A stretch of 64,000 bases of DNA, from assembly GCA_021234155.1 (NCBI GenBank), contig JAJEKV010000030.1:4634050-4698049 (forward strand), in the 5' to 3' direction. The stretch's first letter is position 1; every line of letters begins with the position of its first letter. This DNA comes from Isoetes taiwanensis. Lineage: Eukaryota; Streptophyta; Lycopodiopsida; Isoetales; Isoetaceae. The position numbers were made by a program, and so were the translations under genes. Positions 11,150-24,410 of this stretch are shown one piece after another. The notes under the pieces are model-generated. The model saw only the letters and a program-made list of their open reading frames with translations, did no database searches and was not told the DNA's origin.

Positions 11150-14100
11150 CGACACTTGCTCTCTTCCGGGACCGGATGTCGAGCCCGCCAGATATATAAC
11201 CCCTTCCAATGAAAGGAAATGGTGTATTGAGATTGCACGTGCTATACCGCACATTAAAGGTGATCGCAGAAAAGGACCTGTGCTGTTTACTGCTTTGGAA
11301 AAAAGGGGGGCGTTGAACAAGTTGGCATAGTGGTGGCAATGTGGGAAGGCACGAAGAACAATGTGCAAGATGCTATCATATGCGGCATTGAGGACACACA
11401 AGCATTGCGGTTTCGGAGTACATTTTGAAATGGCGCAATTATGACCCGCCTATGATGACAAACAAAGAAAATGAACAAGCCACCACGTGGAAAAACGTCC
11501 CCACGTCAAATAAAGGGTTATGGCTGGTTTGTTGCCATCCTATGAATCTCTCTCTTTGTCGGTCTAAAGGGAAACAGACATATTGCTTTGGGCTTCTCGG
11601 CATGCGTAAATGGTTTGTCTACGTGACAAGAAGCCTCCGAAAGCCCTTGAAAGCGCTTCGGGACGAAGATGCCCTCCGTGATGGACACTAATTGGCTAAG
11701 AGCCGTGGCCAAGAAAAAGAGTGTGAAGCCTATTGCTGCTTTGGGAGAGACATCAGCACCAAAAGAAATTGCTCAAGAACCACAATCCACGATAAACCCC
11801 TCCGGTATTGTTAACCTTACTCTTCCTATTGCTATGAAGGCCCCAGATAGCACTACATCTGGTGGATTTATTCCAAAAAAGTTCCCTCCTTTCAAAATTA
11901 GCCTCAGGAATCTGACACCTACTGAAGATAGCCCGCAGCCCAGCAGTTCACAAACCCCCCCCTCAGTTACGGATGCTTCCTCTAGACTAGCATTGCCATG
12001 GCACCACGCACCTGCCATTCCAGTCGAGTTGAAGTTCAATCCAAGAGGAACGCATAAGATGGCGAGCAAACCACTTTCGAAGCTTGAACAGTTCAAAAGG
12101 TTCTACCCCTTAGGGGTTAATTGGTTTACAAAGATTTCTATTTTTATTGTGAACCCGCACCAGCAAACTTGACACACGAAATGCGGTCAAATGACCATGT
12201 TCAAACTACGGTTAAAAGCTTCAAGACATACCCGAAACAGAGGTCCTCACCCCCTATTTGACGTCGTTCGTTTGACCCTATTACCGGGTAACTAATTCTT
12301 TATCTTTTGGACACTTTCGTTATGTAGATTTGACCTCGACGGTTGTCTATCTTCGTGAAGAGGGTGACACGGAGCAATCCGGAAGATTTGAAGGGCAAGA
12401 AATTTTATATTATTTCCGGCAACCACGATATTTCTTATTTACCCACAACTCCTTTGTTCTTGGCCGCCGGCGAAGTTCGAAAGACAGAACGAATTTGCCA
12501 AAGTATATGCTAGAAGAAGATCGAGGGTGCTCAACGGAAATCTTACAGACAAGGAATATATAGAGTTGAGTATTCAATGCAACGGTAATTGCAAACACCG
12601 TGGTAATGCAGAGAGCCACCGATTGAAAAAACGCAACAACCGTCATCGACACAAGGCTTATGGTTGCCCTCCACAAGGACCTATAGGGACAGACTAAAAC
12701 TTCAGCTTGGAAGGTATTTATTTGTTTTCTACTACCGCCAAGTTCGTGGCGCGATCTTGATGACCTTGAAATTGCTTCCTGCAGGATTTCCATGAAATTG
12801 CAACGACCACCTTGAAAGTGCGAGGAGCTTAAGGATGAAAAACAATTCATTTTATGGATGAAAAGGTTTTCAAGAAGTTAATGGAAGTTGCGGTGCAGGG
12901 TGAGTCGTAAAACTTCGGTGGCGACCATGGTGAGTTTCGGACAAGCCATCCAAAGACTTCTTTAACAAGACCTGCCCGGTTGCTCTGGGTATGTGTCGAA
13001 TGCGAGGTGTCACAATTTCGATGAGATTATAGAAGGCAAGACGTATTTAAAGGTGCGGTCGGGTTATAGCGGGAGATTTGATTGCAAACAACGCAACCGA
13101 CATCGACAGAACCCTCACTTTTATGAGGCGAAAAATTTTGTCTTATGCCACAAATTTACCGCAAAAGGATTTCGATAGGCGGGAGGAATTGCTTGAGGGC
13201 TTTTCCCCGATTTGGATGAACAGAGAATCTTGGATATATCGACAATCTGAAATACGAGCGTGAAGGCTAATTATAACAAGGATCATACACTAGGTAACCT
13301 ACACCGTAGCCTTTCGAGCCAATCGGGAATATTCTAAAGCCGGAAGAGGCTAGAAAAAAGAAAGGAAAAGAAAAATATTGTCATAGCAAAGACAAAGGAT
13401 GGCATCCCTACTTCCTCCCAAGTGTCGAGAATGCGACATTGATATTTATTGACATCCGAGGGGATGAACAAGGTATGGGATTGCAAGAAATACACAAGAT
13501 CTATTTACAAGGATAGCTACCATGACGATTGCCAAAGTTTATCACTTGGTTATTATCATGCGCCGCTGAATTTGCCAAATTGCTTGTACGAAAAAGCAAA
13601 TTCAGGGCGGTGGCTACCTATCTTTAGGTTCCTATGAAGAAATGGGATGGGAGAGCAAACGAAGGGTGAAAGAACATCGATTTTTTATTAGTCATATGTG
13701 CATTAACAGGGTGATGTTCGTGGTAACACCCAGGTGCAACCAGAGTTGGAGCTTCACCTATCTCCACACACGCAAGGCTCCTAAGTCAACACCATTGCCT
13801 CCAATGCCGCCAATTGTAATGAGGATGCCGACGAGAAGATAAAAAAGAAATATCGACTCTTTTTACGTGGCAAACCAAGATTCACTTGGGCGGCAATGGA
13901 AGGAGATCTTGTATTGAAATGCCACCGAAAAACCTCCTATGCCTACCATATTGTTGAACAACGGTGCCGACCGATGGTTGTGTTCGATTTCTTTTTACCG
14001 GGGGCGGCTTCGTGTTGCTCTTATGCAAGGCAAAAAGAGCGTGGCTTTCGAAAAGTTCGTAAAGTGTGCCGCTTCCCGAGGGCGTTCTTTGAAACGCTTG

Positions 14101-14655
14101 ATAAAATGGCCAATCCGCGTCTTAGATGGGTTTGAGGAAGAGCCGAAAGCGTAGAATGTTGAGCCCGATCCCGCTCAACCCGACATCGGTATCACCCAAA
14201 ACACGATCTATCAAAGTTGGATTCCATTTTGGAAAACCTCGATGCTAAGTCCTACTTAAGAGAGAATGCAAGAAACAAAGCGCTTTGCTTGAAGAGACGG
14301 AAAAAGGTATAGAAGCCCCGAGCCCACTTTTCAAAGATTGAGTGCACTTAATGAGACGCTTTGATGGGTACATGCCTTTCTTGACAAAGCGAACATAAGT
14401 TTGAATACGTGGGCGTGAGAACACATGGAAGCGCACCAAAGAAGACATGGAGATTGACCAAGATGAGGTTCTTGGGTCACAGGAGCATCAGGTACACAGC
14501 AAGAAGCAGAAGCTCTCTCATCCACAGCAGAATGCTACTGCATCGGAGCTACTGCAAAATGAACTTATAGGCGGGGCAAAGGTAAATGGACAAATGAAGA
14601 ATGGGAGCCCATTCACATCTGCAGCCGCATCGCAAAGGCCATGGGTGTTGTAGTT
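11150..14655 (+). pseudogene. Unrecognised coding-like region with many frame changes
   Basis: Several stretches read like protein in one frame and then pass to another. Examples are EIARAIPHIKGDRRKGPVLF (about 11225), VAMWEGTKNNVQDAIICG (about 11331), the long frame at 11669-12172, EGDTEQSGRFEGQEILYYF (about 12360), NATDIDRTLTFMRRKILSY (about 13085), VENATLIFIDIRGDEQGMG (about 13425) and FEKFVKCAASRGRSLKRLIK (about 14055). I do not recognise any domain, and there is no reverse transcriptase, integrase or transposase motif. It may be one gene of about 1,000 codons whose frame is broken by decay or by consensus errors, possibly starting at 10633. CpG content is higher than in flanking DNA. Confidence 0.4.
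11669..12172 (+). CDS. Longest open frame of the unrecognised 11-14.7 kb region
   Basis: This 167-codon frame could start at 11669 or at a second Met at 11681. The product begins with a basic segment (RAVAKKKSVKP) and continues as a Pro/Ser/Thr-rich, probably disordered region (SPQPSSSQTPPSV). It ends with a more regular segment (KMASKPLSKLEQFKRFYPLG). There is no signal peptide, membrane helix or known domain. Coding-like sequence in other frames lies on both sides, so it is probably an internal piece of a longer, frame-broken gene. Confidence 0.35.
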   Translation: MPSVMDTNWLRAVAKKKSVKPIAALGETSAPKEIAQEPQSTINPSGIVNLTLPIAMKAPDSTTSGGFIPKKFPPFKISLRNLTPTEDSPQPSSSQTPPSVTDASSRLALPWHHAPAIPVELKFNPRGTHKMASKPLSKLEQFKRFYPLGVNWFTKISIFIVNPHQQT

Positions 14656-14903
14656 CCGTAGATCCGCGGAGTTATTGAGAGATGGACACAACACAAGCTA
14701 TGGAATTGGGTAGAGAGCATGTCAATCGCATGGCCAATGAAATGGGTGTGATACGATCAAGTATCTCAAACACAATCAGAATAATTATCTCCTTCAATCA
14801 GTAATTATGTTGTATATTACTTCCTTGAATGGAAATTTTTGTTTCGGGAACTTTGGTTTTGTCTTTACCCATATCTTTTACCATATGTTTAATGCTAAAA
14901 ATA

Positions 14904-15069
14904 ATCGCGACCGCGATCCTCTGTAGCAATTATAATGGCTTTAAATACTGAATTTTGTGTGATATCCTTGCTCCTCGGTACCTTCTTTTAACACAATGCT
15001 CTCATATGGTTTTAATAAAAGGCACATTATTTTGTCTCCTTTCAGCTGCGAAACATCGCGATCGCGCTT
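14904..15069. repeat. Two outlying CG palindromes
   Basis: ATCGCGACCGCGATCC at 14904 and ATCGCGATCGCGCTT at 15055 are the last two copies of the palindrome family of 9.4-11.0 kb. They lie in AT-rich DNA without a visible gene. Confidence 0.75.
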
Positions 15070-15689
15070 CTTGCGAGAAGTTTTAACACTCCCTCCTACT
15101 ACGTTATACTCGCGGTGAACCTTTGCATTAGCAGTAAAAACTATATTTCCGAATAAGACTGAAGCCTTTGCAGAATTTGTGCAAAAAAACGCCAACTTTT
15201 ACTCAATTGGTAGTAGTTTTTGCACTATATGGCTACCCGCTAACCTATTTCATGCTAAACGAGAATTCCAAATTTCTCTAATTAATGAATTCATGCTTAT
15301 TTGTGCCACACAACTACAAGGCTCATTGGCAAGCAAAACAATTCAGACAATGTTTGGCAAGTTTTGGAGAAGACACAATAGTTTCTGTAATTGACTTTGC
15401 AGAAAACTATGGTTTCAAAGTTCAGTAGGAAGCGCAATCATGTAATTGGCACACTAACCAGGTATCCATGGGTAGAAGCATGAAAGGGTGGGCAAAAAAA
15501 GGGACACTTTTATACATTTACATTTGGCAAAATGTAAAAAAATTCCCCTTGAGGTCTCATTTATTAGGGGGTACCTAATTTTCAAACGGGTTGGGAAACT
15601 TTAATGCACTAATTTTTAAAAATTAAAAAAAAAAAAAGGGACCTCCTTCGATTCTTTGATCCCGCCCATTCCCAACCCTGCTGCTCCCG

Positions 15690-18600
15690 CCATAGCCAGA
15701 CCTTTGCAAGGTCGATCATGGACCCTAAGCCCTGATACTCTCCCATTATCACCTAGACCAGGGCACTAGGGTTTAGGGCTGCGGAGAGGGTGTGATTTTG
15801 TGTGCATTCATCGGTGATTGATCAAGCCCTATTAGTAGCAGCAAGAAGCAATGAAGCGACAAGGTCGGATCAGTCCCGTGAAGTCGCCAAGAACCAAGGG
15901 TTTGAAGCCCATGGCAACCCCGAGCCTAAGCCATCGAAAGCGGCCGAGAAACTAAAGACAACTTCGGAAAATCTTCATTGCAGCCAGAGTTGCTCAAGGT
16001 TAGCATTAGACAGCTTAGGACCTACAATTTTGATTCGGTTTTTCCAGGTCTGTTGCAAGTGGTTCGTGATGTTTGGGGCTCTGAACCACCAGCTGTTAGG
16101 GGTTACCAAGATGCGATCCAAGGGGTTTGGATGGCGCATTTTCTTAAGAAATATGAGCATGTATTCGGCAAGACGGAGATCAATAACCATCACATTCCAT
16201 TGTACTTTGCAAGGGCCTTTGCACTTCATTACAAAGGCATAGAAATTGACTGGAATGAGGTAAAGGAGCATACTATTTCTGCTAAAAAGGAGCAAAAGGA
16301 GTCTGATGTTACACATGCAGGGACCGTAAAATCGTCCAATGTAAAAATATGCAAGGTAAATCTGCCACAGGTCGGTTTAGTACAGATGGATGGGTTGAAG
16401 AAATTGGTTGAGAGTAGACTTGTGGATGCTACTATCTTGATTAGCAGATTGAAGGAGTTGAAGGACAAGAGGAAGCTACTTGAATCCAGATTTGCGGCTA
16501 GAGAGTGAGAGAAGCACATTAAGTAGGGTTGTCCAAAAATCTGATGCACAGATAAACACTCAGCTTGCCAAAATTCTGACACTAAAGGCAGCAGGACAGC
16601 CAATAGATTTGCAAATGGCATTGGCAAGTCACTTTGAAGAGGAAAAATCAAGTTTTATGGAGGAGATAAAAAATTTAACAAAGCCAATCGAAGACATGAC
16701 TTCTGAGTTGCAGACATTAGCCATTGCCATCCATGAAATCAGCAAGGATTTGGAGATGAATGAAATTAGTGAGAGTAGGATAAAGGACATGATATTACAT
16801 CTTGAAACATCAGATGTAATTACCTTGCATCCCAGTCCTGTTCTTGCAGCAGATAGTAAGGCATCAAATCCTGGAAGTGTGAAGAACACATCTTTGCTCT
16901 TGCAATGCATGCCTTGACAAGATGTATTTTTTGGTGTTGCCATCATGTGGACATCCCTCGCCTTCTTTGTCTCTCATCTGGTGTGTCTCTACTTGAACCA
17001 GTGTGTTTTTCATTGTCCTTGGCCTCAAGAACTTCGTTGCAAATATGGGAATTTCTACTCAAGGTAATTCTGTTCACTTGATTTCATTTTACAGTGTAGG
17101 AATACTTTTTGATATGCAAGTGATTATCTTTAGATATGTATTTGTTTGGTAGAGTACTGAATCGACATTTACCTTCTACATAGACTTAAGTTTTGTTGTT
17201 CTGGAGAATGAATGTAGTTCAAGGTGCTTGGATTTGGATCTGTACATTCTTTCTGTCATTTACATTTCTTTCATGTACATGCTTTCTTGCTTCACTTAAA
17301 TTTCTGTCATGTACATGCTTTCTTGCATAACTTACAGACCTGTCTCATGTAGATGCTTTCTTGCATGACATACATTTATTGACACTTTACATTCTTGATT
17401 CCTTGTTTGTTAGTTTTGATTACATTTACTTTTTGTTTTGCAGAAACAGGGAGCATCAAGAAACCCCGAACCTCTTTGTAATTGTGTAATGTAAACATGT
17501 AGATGATTTGTAAACATGTAGAATTTTTTTAGATCTGAGTCTAGCTAACTAGCCATTGTCATATGCAGGTGTGAAGCCATTCCTTGAAGGAAGAACCTTG
17601 CTACCTGAATTCTCAGATGTTTCAGAACCTAAACCAACCAAGGATGATGCCATGTCCGGCGGGACTCCTTCTACATCAGCATCACCTATTAAGGCATTCT
17701 CTCACATTTCGGGAAAAGCGAGAATCAGGAAAGTTTGTGGAGATGGCAATGGCCAGAATCAGTAAGTTCAAATTTAATTGAGTTGATATAAGCTTCAATA
17801 TTATTTCAGGTTGCTAATTTGTAAGATGTGTGATTGCAGGTGGAATTAGTCTTCAAGAGGAGATCCCAAATTTGGATGCCGAGTTGGCTTCCTTGACTCA
17901 GCAACAGGTTCCTATCAAAGGTGAGCCATTTTAAAGCTCATCAAACAGTAACATTTGTTCATGAGGTGCATATTCTCTAACCCTGTTATGGCGGATGAAG
18001 ATAAGAAAGCACCAAAGCAGACTATAGAAACGATTATCGTGAAGGAGGAGGATGCTCCCCAAATAACAAGCGGAAAAAACTCTTCGAGCGGAAAAGGATG
18101 CACCAGCTAAGAGTGCAGCTAAGAAAAGGTATGCACTTCATCTTAACTCACACCATTTCTTCCACACCATTTCTTGTAGGCAAAAATCATTGAAGACACA
18201 ACATCTCTTGAAGATTCTAAATCGGTGAAGAATCGATGTTGATGCAAGGTAATATTATGAAACATTTGTTTTATGCACCTGCATGATACTTGACACTTCA
18301 ATTTGATCCTTGTAGGAGCATCGTGAGAAACTGTGTTCTTACACGCCTTTAAATGCCTTTCAAGGATAGCCCCCTGATCCTCCCATGAAGGTGGTCGATA
18401 TTGACCTTGAAGAACTCTGTGCACCCAGATCAAGAATGACAAGCCGCCTTATTGAACTGTATGGCAGGTATGCACAAGGTGTTGTAGATGTAATTCTGAT
18501 TTCATCTCCTATTCTTTGTGTATTTATAATGACGTATAATTATGACCTTATCTTCTTGTAGGTACCTGCATCATAATTTGCCATCGGAGTGGAAGAACAA

Positions 18601-19300
18601 GATTTTCTTTTATCCATCTTTTAACTTTCACTTGTTCAAGGAAGCTACAGCAAGTAAGGAAAAAACCGAGGCCTCAAGAAACATTGTAGATATCGTGAAA
18701 CAGGGAATGAAAGGGCTGGTTATGTCAAAATGCCAGTATGTTCTTCTACCCATGCTTGAGAATGAGCACTTTGTGTTGGCTATATTTGCCTTTGCAGAAG
18801 GGAATCCTGCAGTTCTTCGTGCACCATCGATTCATATATTGAATAGTCTGAAAGCTTTTGCGACAAATGAGAAGGCAATTAGAGGGTATGCATTTCTATC
18901 TACTTTCTCCCATTCCTGTCTACTTAAATATTTACATTTCTACTTTTAAATGTGCATGTGCGGGGCTTCATACACGATATTGACTCAATCAATGAGTCAA
19001 ACCTCAAGCGGTGTTGATTTTATTCGCTGAAAAATAATGTGAAGGGGCTTGAACATCTTGAAGTACCTCGGCCGACCCGTCCGGTCAATGGCTTGGCTTG
19101 TATGTGATGGCCTGCATAAGGAGTTGAAGGTAAGTGTCCAATTCTCTTGCAAGCTTTTAGTTAACACCATTTTTACATTTCTGTTTGCTTTAATGCACTA
19201 TGCACAGGTTACAGCAGGCTGGTTTTCACACGATTATGCGCTAGGTCGGCGAGCATGTCTGCAAGAAGCCACCGCTAAACAAGCGGTGTGAAGATGGAGA
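15690..19300 (+). pseudogene. Coiled-coil / RING / Ulp1-like peptidase gene, decayed
   Basis: The N-terminal helical part (about 15978-16300) includes LYFARAFALHYKG and IDWNEVKEH. A long coiled coil follows to about 16800, with one frameshift near 16500. At about 16895 another frame reads CNAC, then KMYFLVLPSCGH, the first half of a RING finger (C-x2-C ... C-x-H); the second half is scattered over frames. A basic Ser/Pro linker lies at 17560-18120 with good splice sites. Exon 18562-18885 is Ulp1-like (peptidase C48, SUMO protease): CQYVLLPMLENEHFVLAIF contains the catalytic His, but the expected Asp position reads ILNSL (Asn). The Gln/Cys box expected near 19080 is not intact. The plan matches the gene at 30.8-34.0 kb up to the RING. 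Ulp1-like genes carried by plant transposons (for example Kaonashi MULEs) are known. It faces copy B of the transposase-like gene. Confidence 0.65.
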
Positions 19301-19309
19301 AGCCATTGA

Positions 19310-21150
19310 TGTGTCGATTGGTAGATGAATCTAACCATTTGTTTATGAGTTTTGTGGATGAACAGTCTGTTTTCAGATTTGATCAACACTTGGTTTATGC
19401 TCGATATCATAACCCTGTATAAAATTCGGATATTGGTAATACCTTCGAACTGCCTAATGGAATCACTCTGCATAAAAATCAGACTTTGTTTTGGCCTAGT
19501 TGCCTTCAAAATTTCGGATGTACTTGGCCAGAGTGCCTCAACCAATTAATTTTGAAAAAATGACATAAGTTGTCCCATATGGCATTATTCTAAAGCATGT
19601 ATCTGGTTTCTGCCAGTGTCAATTTATCCCAAGTGTTTTGTATGTCTTTCATTTCTCCTGTTCTTAAATTATCCTCATAAAAGTTCTACCACTTATTGAC
19701 AACTTAAGCTCATATTAGATGAGTGCTTCAAGATGATGAATGTGAGGTCATGATCTTACATGACTTGATCATTTGAGATGGGTTGGATTAATGCTCCAAG
19801 ATGATGAATGTGAGGTCATGATCTTACATGACTTGATCATTTGAGATGGGTTTGATGATAGTGTATGCTTGATACATCCCATTTCTTTTCCGACTCACTA
19901 AGTCCCCAACACTTGACTTACGAGTCGCGGTGACTTCGGACTCGGACTATGTACCTTCACATTCTTCAAGCGGCAACCTCTACTTTTCGGACTCCAACTT
20001 TTATGGGGTCCATGGCGAGGGAGGTGAAGGTACAAATTGACTTGATGGATACACTTTCATCCCCCTCGAAATGTTAGTGCAAGGTATTTCAGTTTTTGAT
20101 AAGTGCACACTTTTTGCTTCCATCCCATCTTTGTGACTTCATGATCTTGAGCCCATGGGATTGAGATGGACAAGTGCATTGACAATTTTGTAATCTCGAC
20201 CATGTACATGAGATATAGTTGTAAATTTTGACATGTACATGAGATACAATTGTAAATTTTGAAGTCGACCATGTCAATATTTTGACATTGTGAACATGTA
20301 CACTATTTTGACATTGTAACCACCCCCTATCTAAATATATAAAATCTCTATCTCCTTCTTATTGTCGGACACTTCATAGAACTATCAAGCCTAGCATCCA
20401 AAGCATAAATTACTGCTGTTGTATTGTCGAGAGCACAATTAGGAGGAGATGTTAATAAGTTGTATAAGTGGTCAAGATGTCAAACATTGCACAAAAGTAC
20501 TAGCACTTTGTGCACAAGGTGTTAACACTTTGTGCACAAGTGTTAAATAACTTGTATAACGGCAAGGGAAAAAAAAACTTCGTGTCCCCTTTTTTATTTT
20601 TACAAGGTCAATAATGTCTTGCCAAGGTTCAAGACCTTTGTGCAACTTGTGTCAAGATGTCAAACCTTGCACTTGTTGTCAAGATGTCAAACCTTGCACA
20701 AGTGTCCCCATATAAGTCCCCCATTCTAAAGGATACAATATAAGTGTCCCCATTGTTTTGAAAGAGGCATCTTGAGCTATGTCGATTATAAGTTGTCTTT
20801 AAGCCTGAGATCAAACAAGCAAATTCAAAACCACAACACTAGGCACTTCCAAAATGGCTCTTACCATATATACACTCCACGAAATTTGAACCATTAACCT
20901 AAGGTAGCCATTAACCTTGAGTTTTCAAGTACAAGTACAAGTGTCTCAAGTACATGTACAAGTGTCTTGAACCTACCTGCTGCCAATGTATTCACTTTAA
21001 TATTGAAAACAAGTGATCAGAATTGTTCTGCTGGCCAAACACATGACAATAATTATGTAGCCTGATGTACAAAAAGGTAAACTGATACAAGAACGAAATT
21101 CACGGTACATCTACAATCTCGGATTTCCTAATAGCATCTCGTGCCAATCT
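19310..21150. other. Gene-poor spacer with repeats
   Basis: No protein-coding signature was found. It holds the 68-bp tandem repeat at 19731, short inverted TGTACATGAGATA/TTGTAAATTTTGA repeats at 20170-20320, and many copies of CTTTGTGCACAAG and GTCAAGATGTCAAAC words at 20460-20720. It separates the ends of two convergent transposon-like genes. Confidence 0.6.
19731..19866 (+). repeat. Two-copy tandem repeat, 68-bp unit
   Basis: AGATGATGAATGTGAGG starts at 19731 and 19799; the two units are almost identical. Each contains a small inverted repeat (GGTCATGATC...GACTTGATCA). Confidence 0.85.
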
Positions 21151-21159
21151 TGAGGCAGT

Positions 21160-24127
21160 TCATATGCATAAGCAACACCTTTTATCTTGTGCTTGGTGGC
21201 TCCAATGCGAAGCGAACCCTATTATTACAACTTCGGGAGGGACAAAAACCTTCTTCTCTTTTAGTAACTTTGTTGCTTGATGGCGACTAGGGATCAGCTT
21301 CGAAGTAGTTACTGTAATAACCTCATCACCTCTCGAAAAATAAGTTTCCATAGTCATCCATGGTATCTACCTCGAGTACATGTTTTACTTGTGCATTGAA
21401 GGATATAATAAAGGGACCCCCTCATGATTGTGCGGAGTGTGAAGCATCCAAAATAATCACCAACTGCGGCGTCTGCGTCAATATTATCCTCGTCATTTGC
21501 CCATAAATCCTCAGCCTCATCAACATCTCCGAGGATTGATCTTACTAATTGGCTCTAGTTTTCGCAACTCCCACCTACCACAATGGTCAAGCATTCTCAC
21601 AAGCGGGCCAATTAAAATTGATGCATGCTTTGCAAAAACATGAAAAAGGTCTCGCACAATAATTTTGTAGCATCGTTTGGGTCTATTGAAGACACACAAT
21701 GAAGTGATTGCATGCCTTTTACTGGAAGTACATCATGTGCTTGGGACCGATCAATGTCAGTTACCTCCCAGAATACCCTCTCCACATCTGATTTTTTCTC
21801 CCTCAGTACTTGACCACCGCAGATTCTTTGCATCTTTTACTATCTTCCCATCCTTTTTCCTTTGTTACGCTTCAAGCCACAATTTAGAGATAGCCCCTTC
21901 CCCATCGTGTGTTCCCTTCCCATGTCACGAACCAAAGAAGAAATTCCACTTTGCATTCTTATCTTATCTTTGAACATGGTATCTTGTCACATGATAGAAT
22001 GCTCTTCTAGATTTAAACTGGGCTGCACAACCATCGGACCAAACCAAATGGTATTTCAAATGGCCACCACCATTCTCTTGCAACCATTTGAGGTGCATCT
22101 TGAATGCATCTTGTACGAAGTGGGTATCATGAGTTTTGTCGTCTGAAATAAATGAGTGCACACATTTTCTCAATCTGCCATTTACCTTGAACATGGTGAT
22201 ATGAACCAGAATACTAATTTGTTCATTGTACCAATGCTGAGCTTGAATCTCGTTGAATGGCTTCAAAGTATAATTTTCAGAAAAATCAACAAGCGATAGC
22301 AATCAATCGTTAAAGTGTTAGGTATGCATTCTTTGAACTGCTTGCTTTGCCAATGTGCCACAAAATTGTGATATATAAACTTAGACATATGGTCGAACAT
22401 GCTGTCCAACATCTCCTTTGCACTGCCCTTCTTGTCAACTAACTTTAGCCTTCGGGAAGTTCCCTCATTAACATAGTTATAGACTTGCCAATCGACCGAA
22501 TCCTCGATGCTTCCATCCTTCTCTCTGGGACACAACTCAATTAACTGTTTCCCACAACTGTCACATTTTGTTTCCATGCAGGCTAGCTTGTGCCACTCCT
22601 CATCGGCCGCCCTCGGGCATACCATGGCTCTCCAAAGCGTGCTCACATTATCATAATTACGCTTCTTAGCTTGGCAAATCCGGCATTAACCCGAAGCACA
22701 CACATTGCAATTGCAAGTACAATTCTCGTGGAATTTTGACCTCATCATATTGAAAGCCTTCTTATATAAATCTGCCTGCTCATGCTTCACACAACAGCAG
22801 GTATTCCTCTCCTTTAGCTTTCGTATGCAAGGAGGTTTTAAGTATTCGAATTGCCTGATGCCAATATTGACTTTTGGATCTTTGATCAACAAAGATTTGG
22901 TATAATTCAGCCTGCAAAAGTACACTGTCAGAATCTTACAAAATATTAGAATGTACATTCTATATGTTTTTAATGTATCTTCCACATTCTTACATCTAAG
23001 TACTTTCTTCCTCAAAACCCCACATCCTTACATAATAGCTACTTTATGAAAAGCATTCACATATTTTCTTGACATCTACTACATTCCTACAGTAGCTTCC
23101 TTCAGTTTTATTTTCTTACATCTATAGCACATATCTACAGTTAGCTTCAAGTATACCTTCAAGTTGGATTCAATGTAAAGCATGTCAATATAACTTCTAC
23201 AAGAAAAACTGAATAACATTTCTTGATGCATGATGTGGAACATGCTTGTACAGAAAAGACTACTGTCACCTGCAAAAAATGTAGAAAACATCTACATACA
23301 TTCCTAGCTAAAGTACATTTGATGTTCAGATCGAAAATTCAAAAAACTATGTGACTCCTCCATGACCCTAAAATACTAGCATGTACCTGTGTAATGTCGA
23401 TGTACTGAATTGGTTCAGTCCTCTTCTTCATGACATCTCTTACCTTTGGTGATACTTTTGTATTATCTAACCAGAACTGAACAACTCATCCTTCATAGCC
23501 TTGATTTATGGCATTTTTTCTTGGCTTTAGATCCTGCTAATGCCCACGATTTGCTCCACCGGGTGACATTTTTTTCCTCCTTTCTGCTGCTAGCTTCATA
23601 TTTCTAGGATGCAATTTGAGGATTTTGGCTGCCAGTGTGGTCTGTTGTAATACTCCTTCCTTTCCAACTACCATGGAAAGAACACTGTGTTCGGCAGCAA
23701 GCTTGTCATTGCTATTAGCACGTTTCACTTCTTGGAGGCCATCCTTAAGGTTTTTAAATAAATCTCTTTTCACAATAGCCTCTTTAGGCCTTCCAACAAC
23801 AGGGCCAAATAAAAAGTCCAATCTACTATCCTGGAGCAATTTTCCAGCAAAGTTTTTTTTCTGTTTTGGATTCAATCTAGAAACTTGATTTAGTATGTGA
23901 TTCACAGAATCATTCACCCTTCTTCTAATCTGTTTTGTCCCATATCCGGCCTCTCTCTTGCATCTTTTTGATGAAGATTGGTTGTCCCCAGAAGAAATGC
24001 ATGTAGAGTCCTCCTCAATAGCAAAATTCGAATCTGATGGTAAGTCCTCCTCAAGAACAAGATCCGAATCTGTTGTTGTTGGTGAATTTGATTCTGCCAT
24101 AGCTTCATACATTCCAAGATCGATCAA
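21160..24127 (-). pseudogene. WSDG-type transposase-like gene (copy B), nearly full length
   Basis: Read from 24127 down. The N-terminus (24127-23537) is acidic, then basic: KRCKREAGYGTKQIRRR, LNPKQKKNFAGKLLQDSR and a helical LKDGLQEVKRANSNDKL. Exons near 23000-22690 encode IGIRQFEYLKPPCIRKLK and a Cys-rich CTCNCNVC cluster. At 22646 AMVCPRAADEEWHK precedes a C-x2-C knuckle. The core at 22302-21964 has FISDDKTHDTHFVQDAF and VWSDGCAAQFKSRRAFY. After a gap, VFWEVTDIDRSQAHD and MQSLHCVSS lie at 21833-21680, and a C-terminal NLF/RGDEVI block lies at about 21350. In related proteins conserved acids in SD, WSDG and HGK..DG look like a DDE-type transposase core. Introns and several frame changes separate the blocks, and the HGK block is not seen here. 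It probably catalysed transposition of its own element. Confidence 0.7.
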
Positions 24128-24410
24128 ACAGGCATAGAAATGGGGATCCTATTCTTGGTTCCAATAAGAAAGGGGTTTCAATCCGGTAGCTTCAATCCTG
24201 TGGAGGGAGTTCAAAACTCAAAACGTGCCCCCAAATTCGTGGGTTGCCAAAAATAATTGCAAAGAATCCACAAGCATTAATGATAGGCAGCCCATGTAAA
24301 ATTCAAATTTTACCTTAAATTCACTTTAAGCTAGTGTATTTTTTTACATCAATTTGCAAGAAATACAAGACACCCTTTCATGCTTCTACCCCCATTTTAG
24401 TTCATATCAC

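Noticed and set aside
9300-15100. CpG-rich block as a viral insertion
   Set aside because: No capsid, polymerase or other viral motif was found in any frame; the base composition can be explained by repeats or base-calling.
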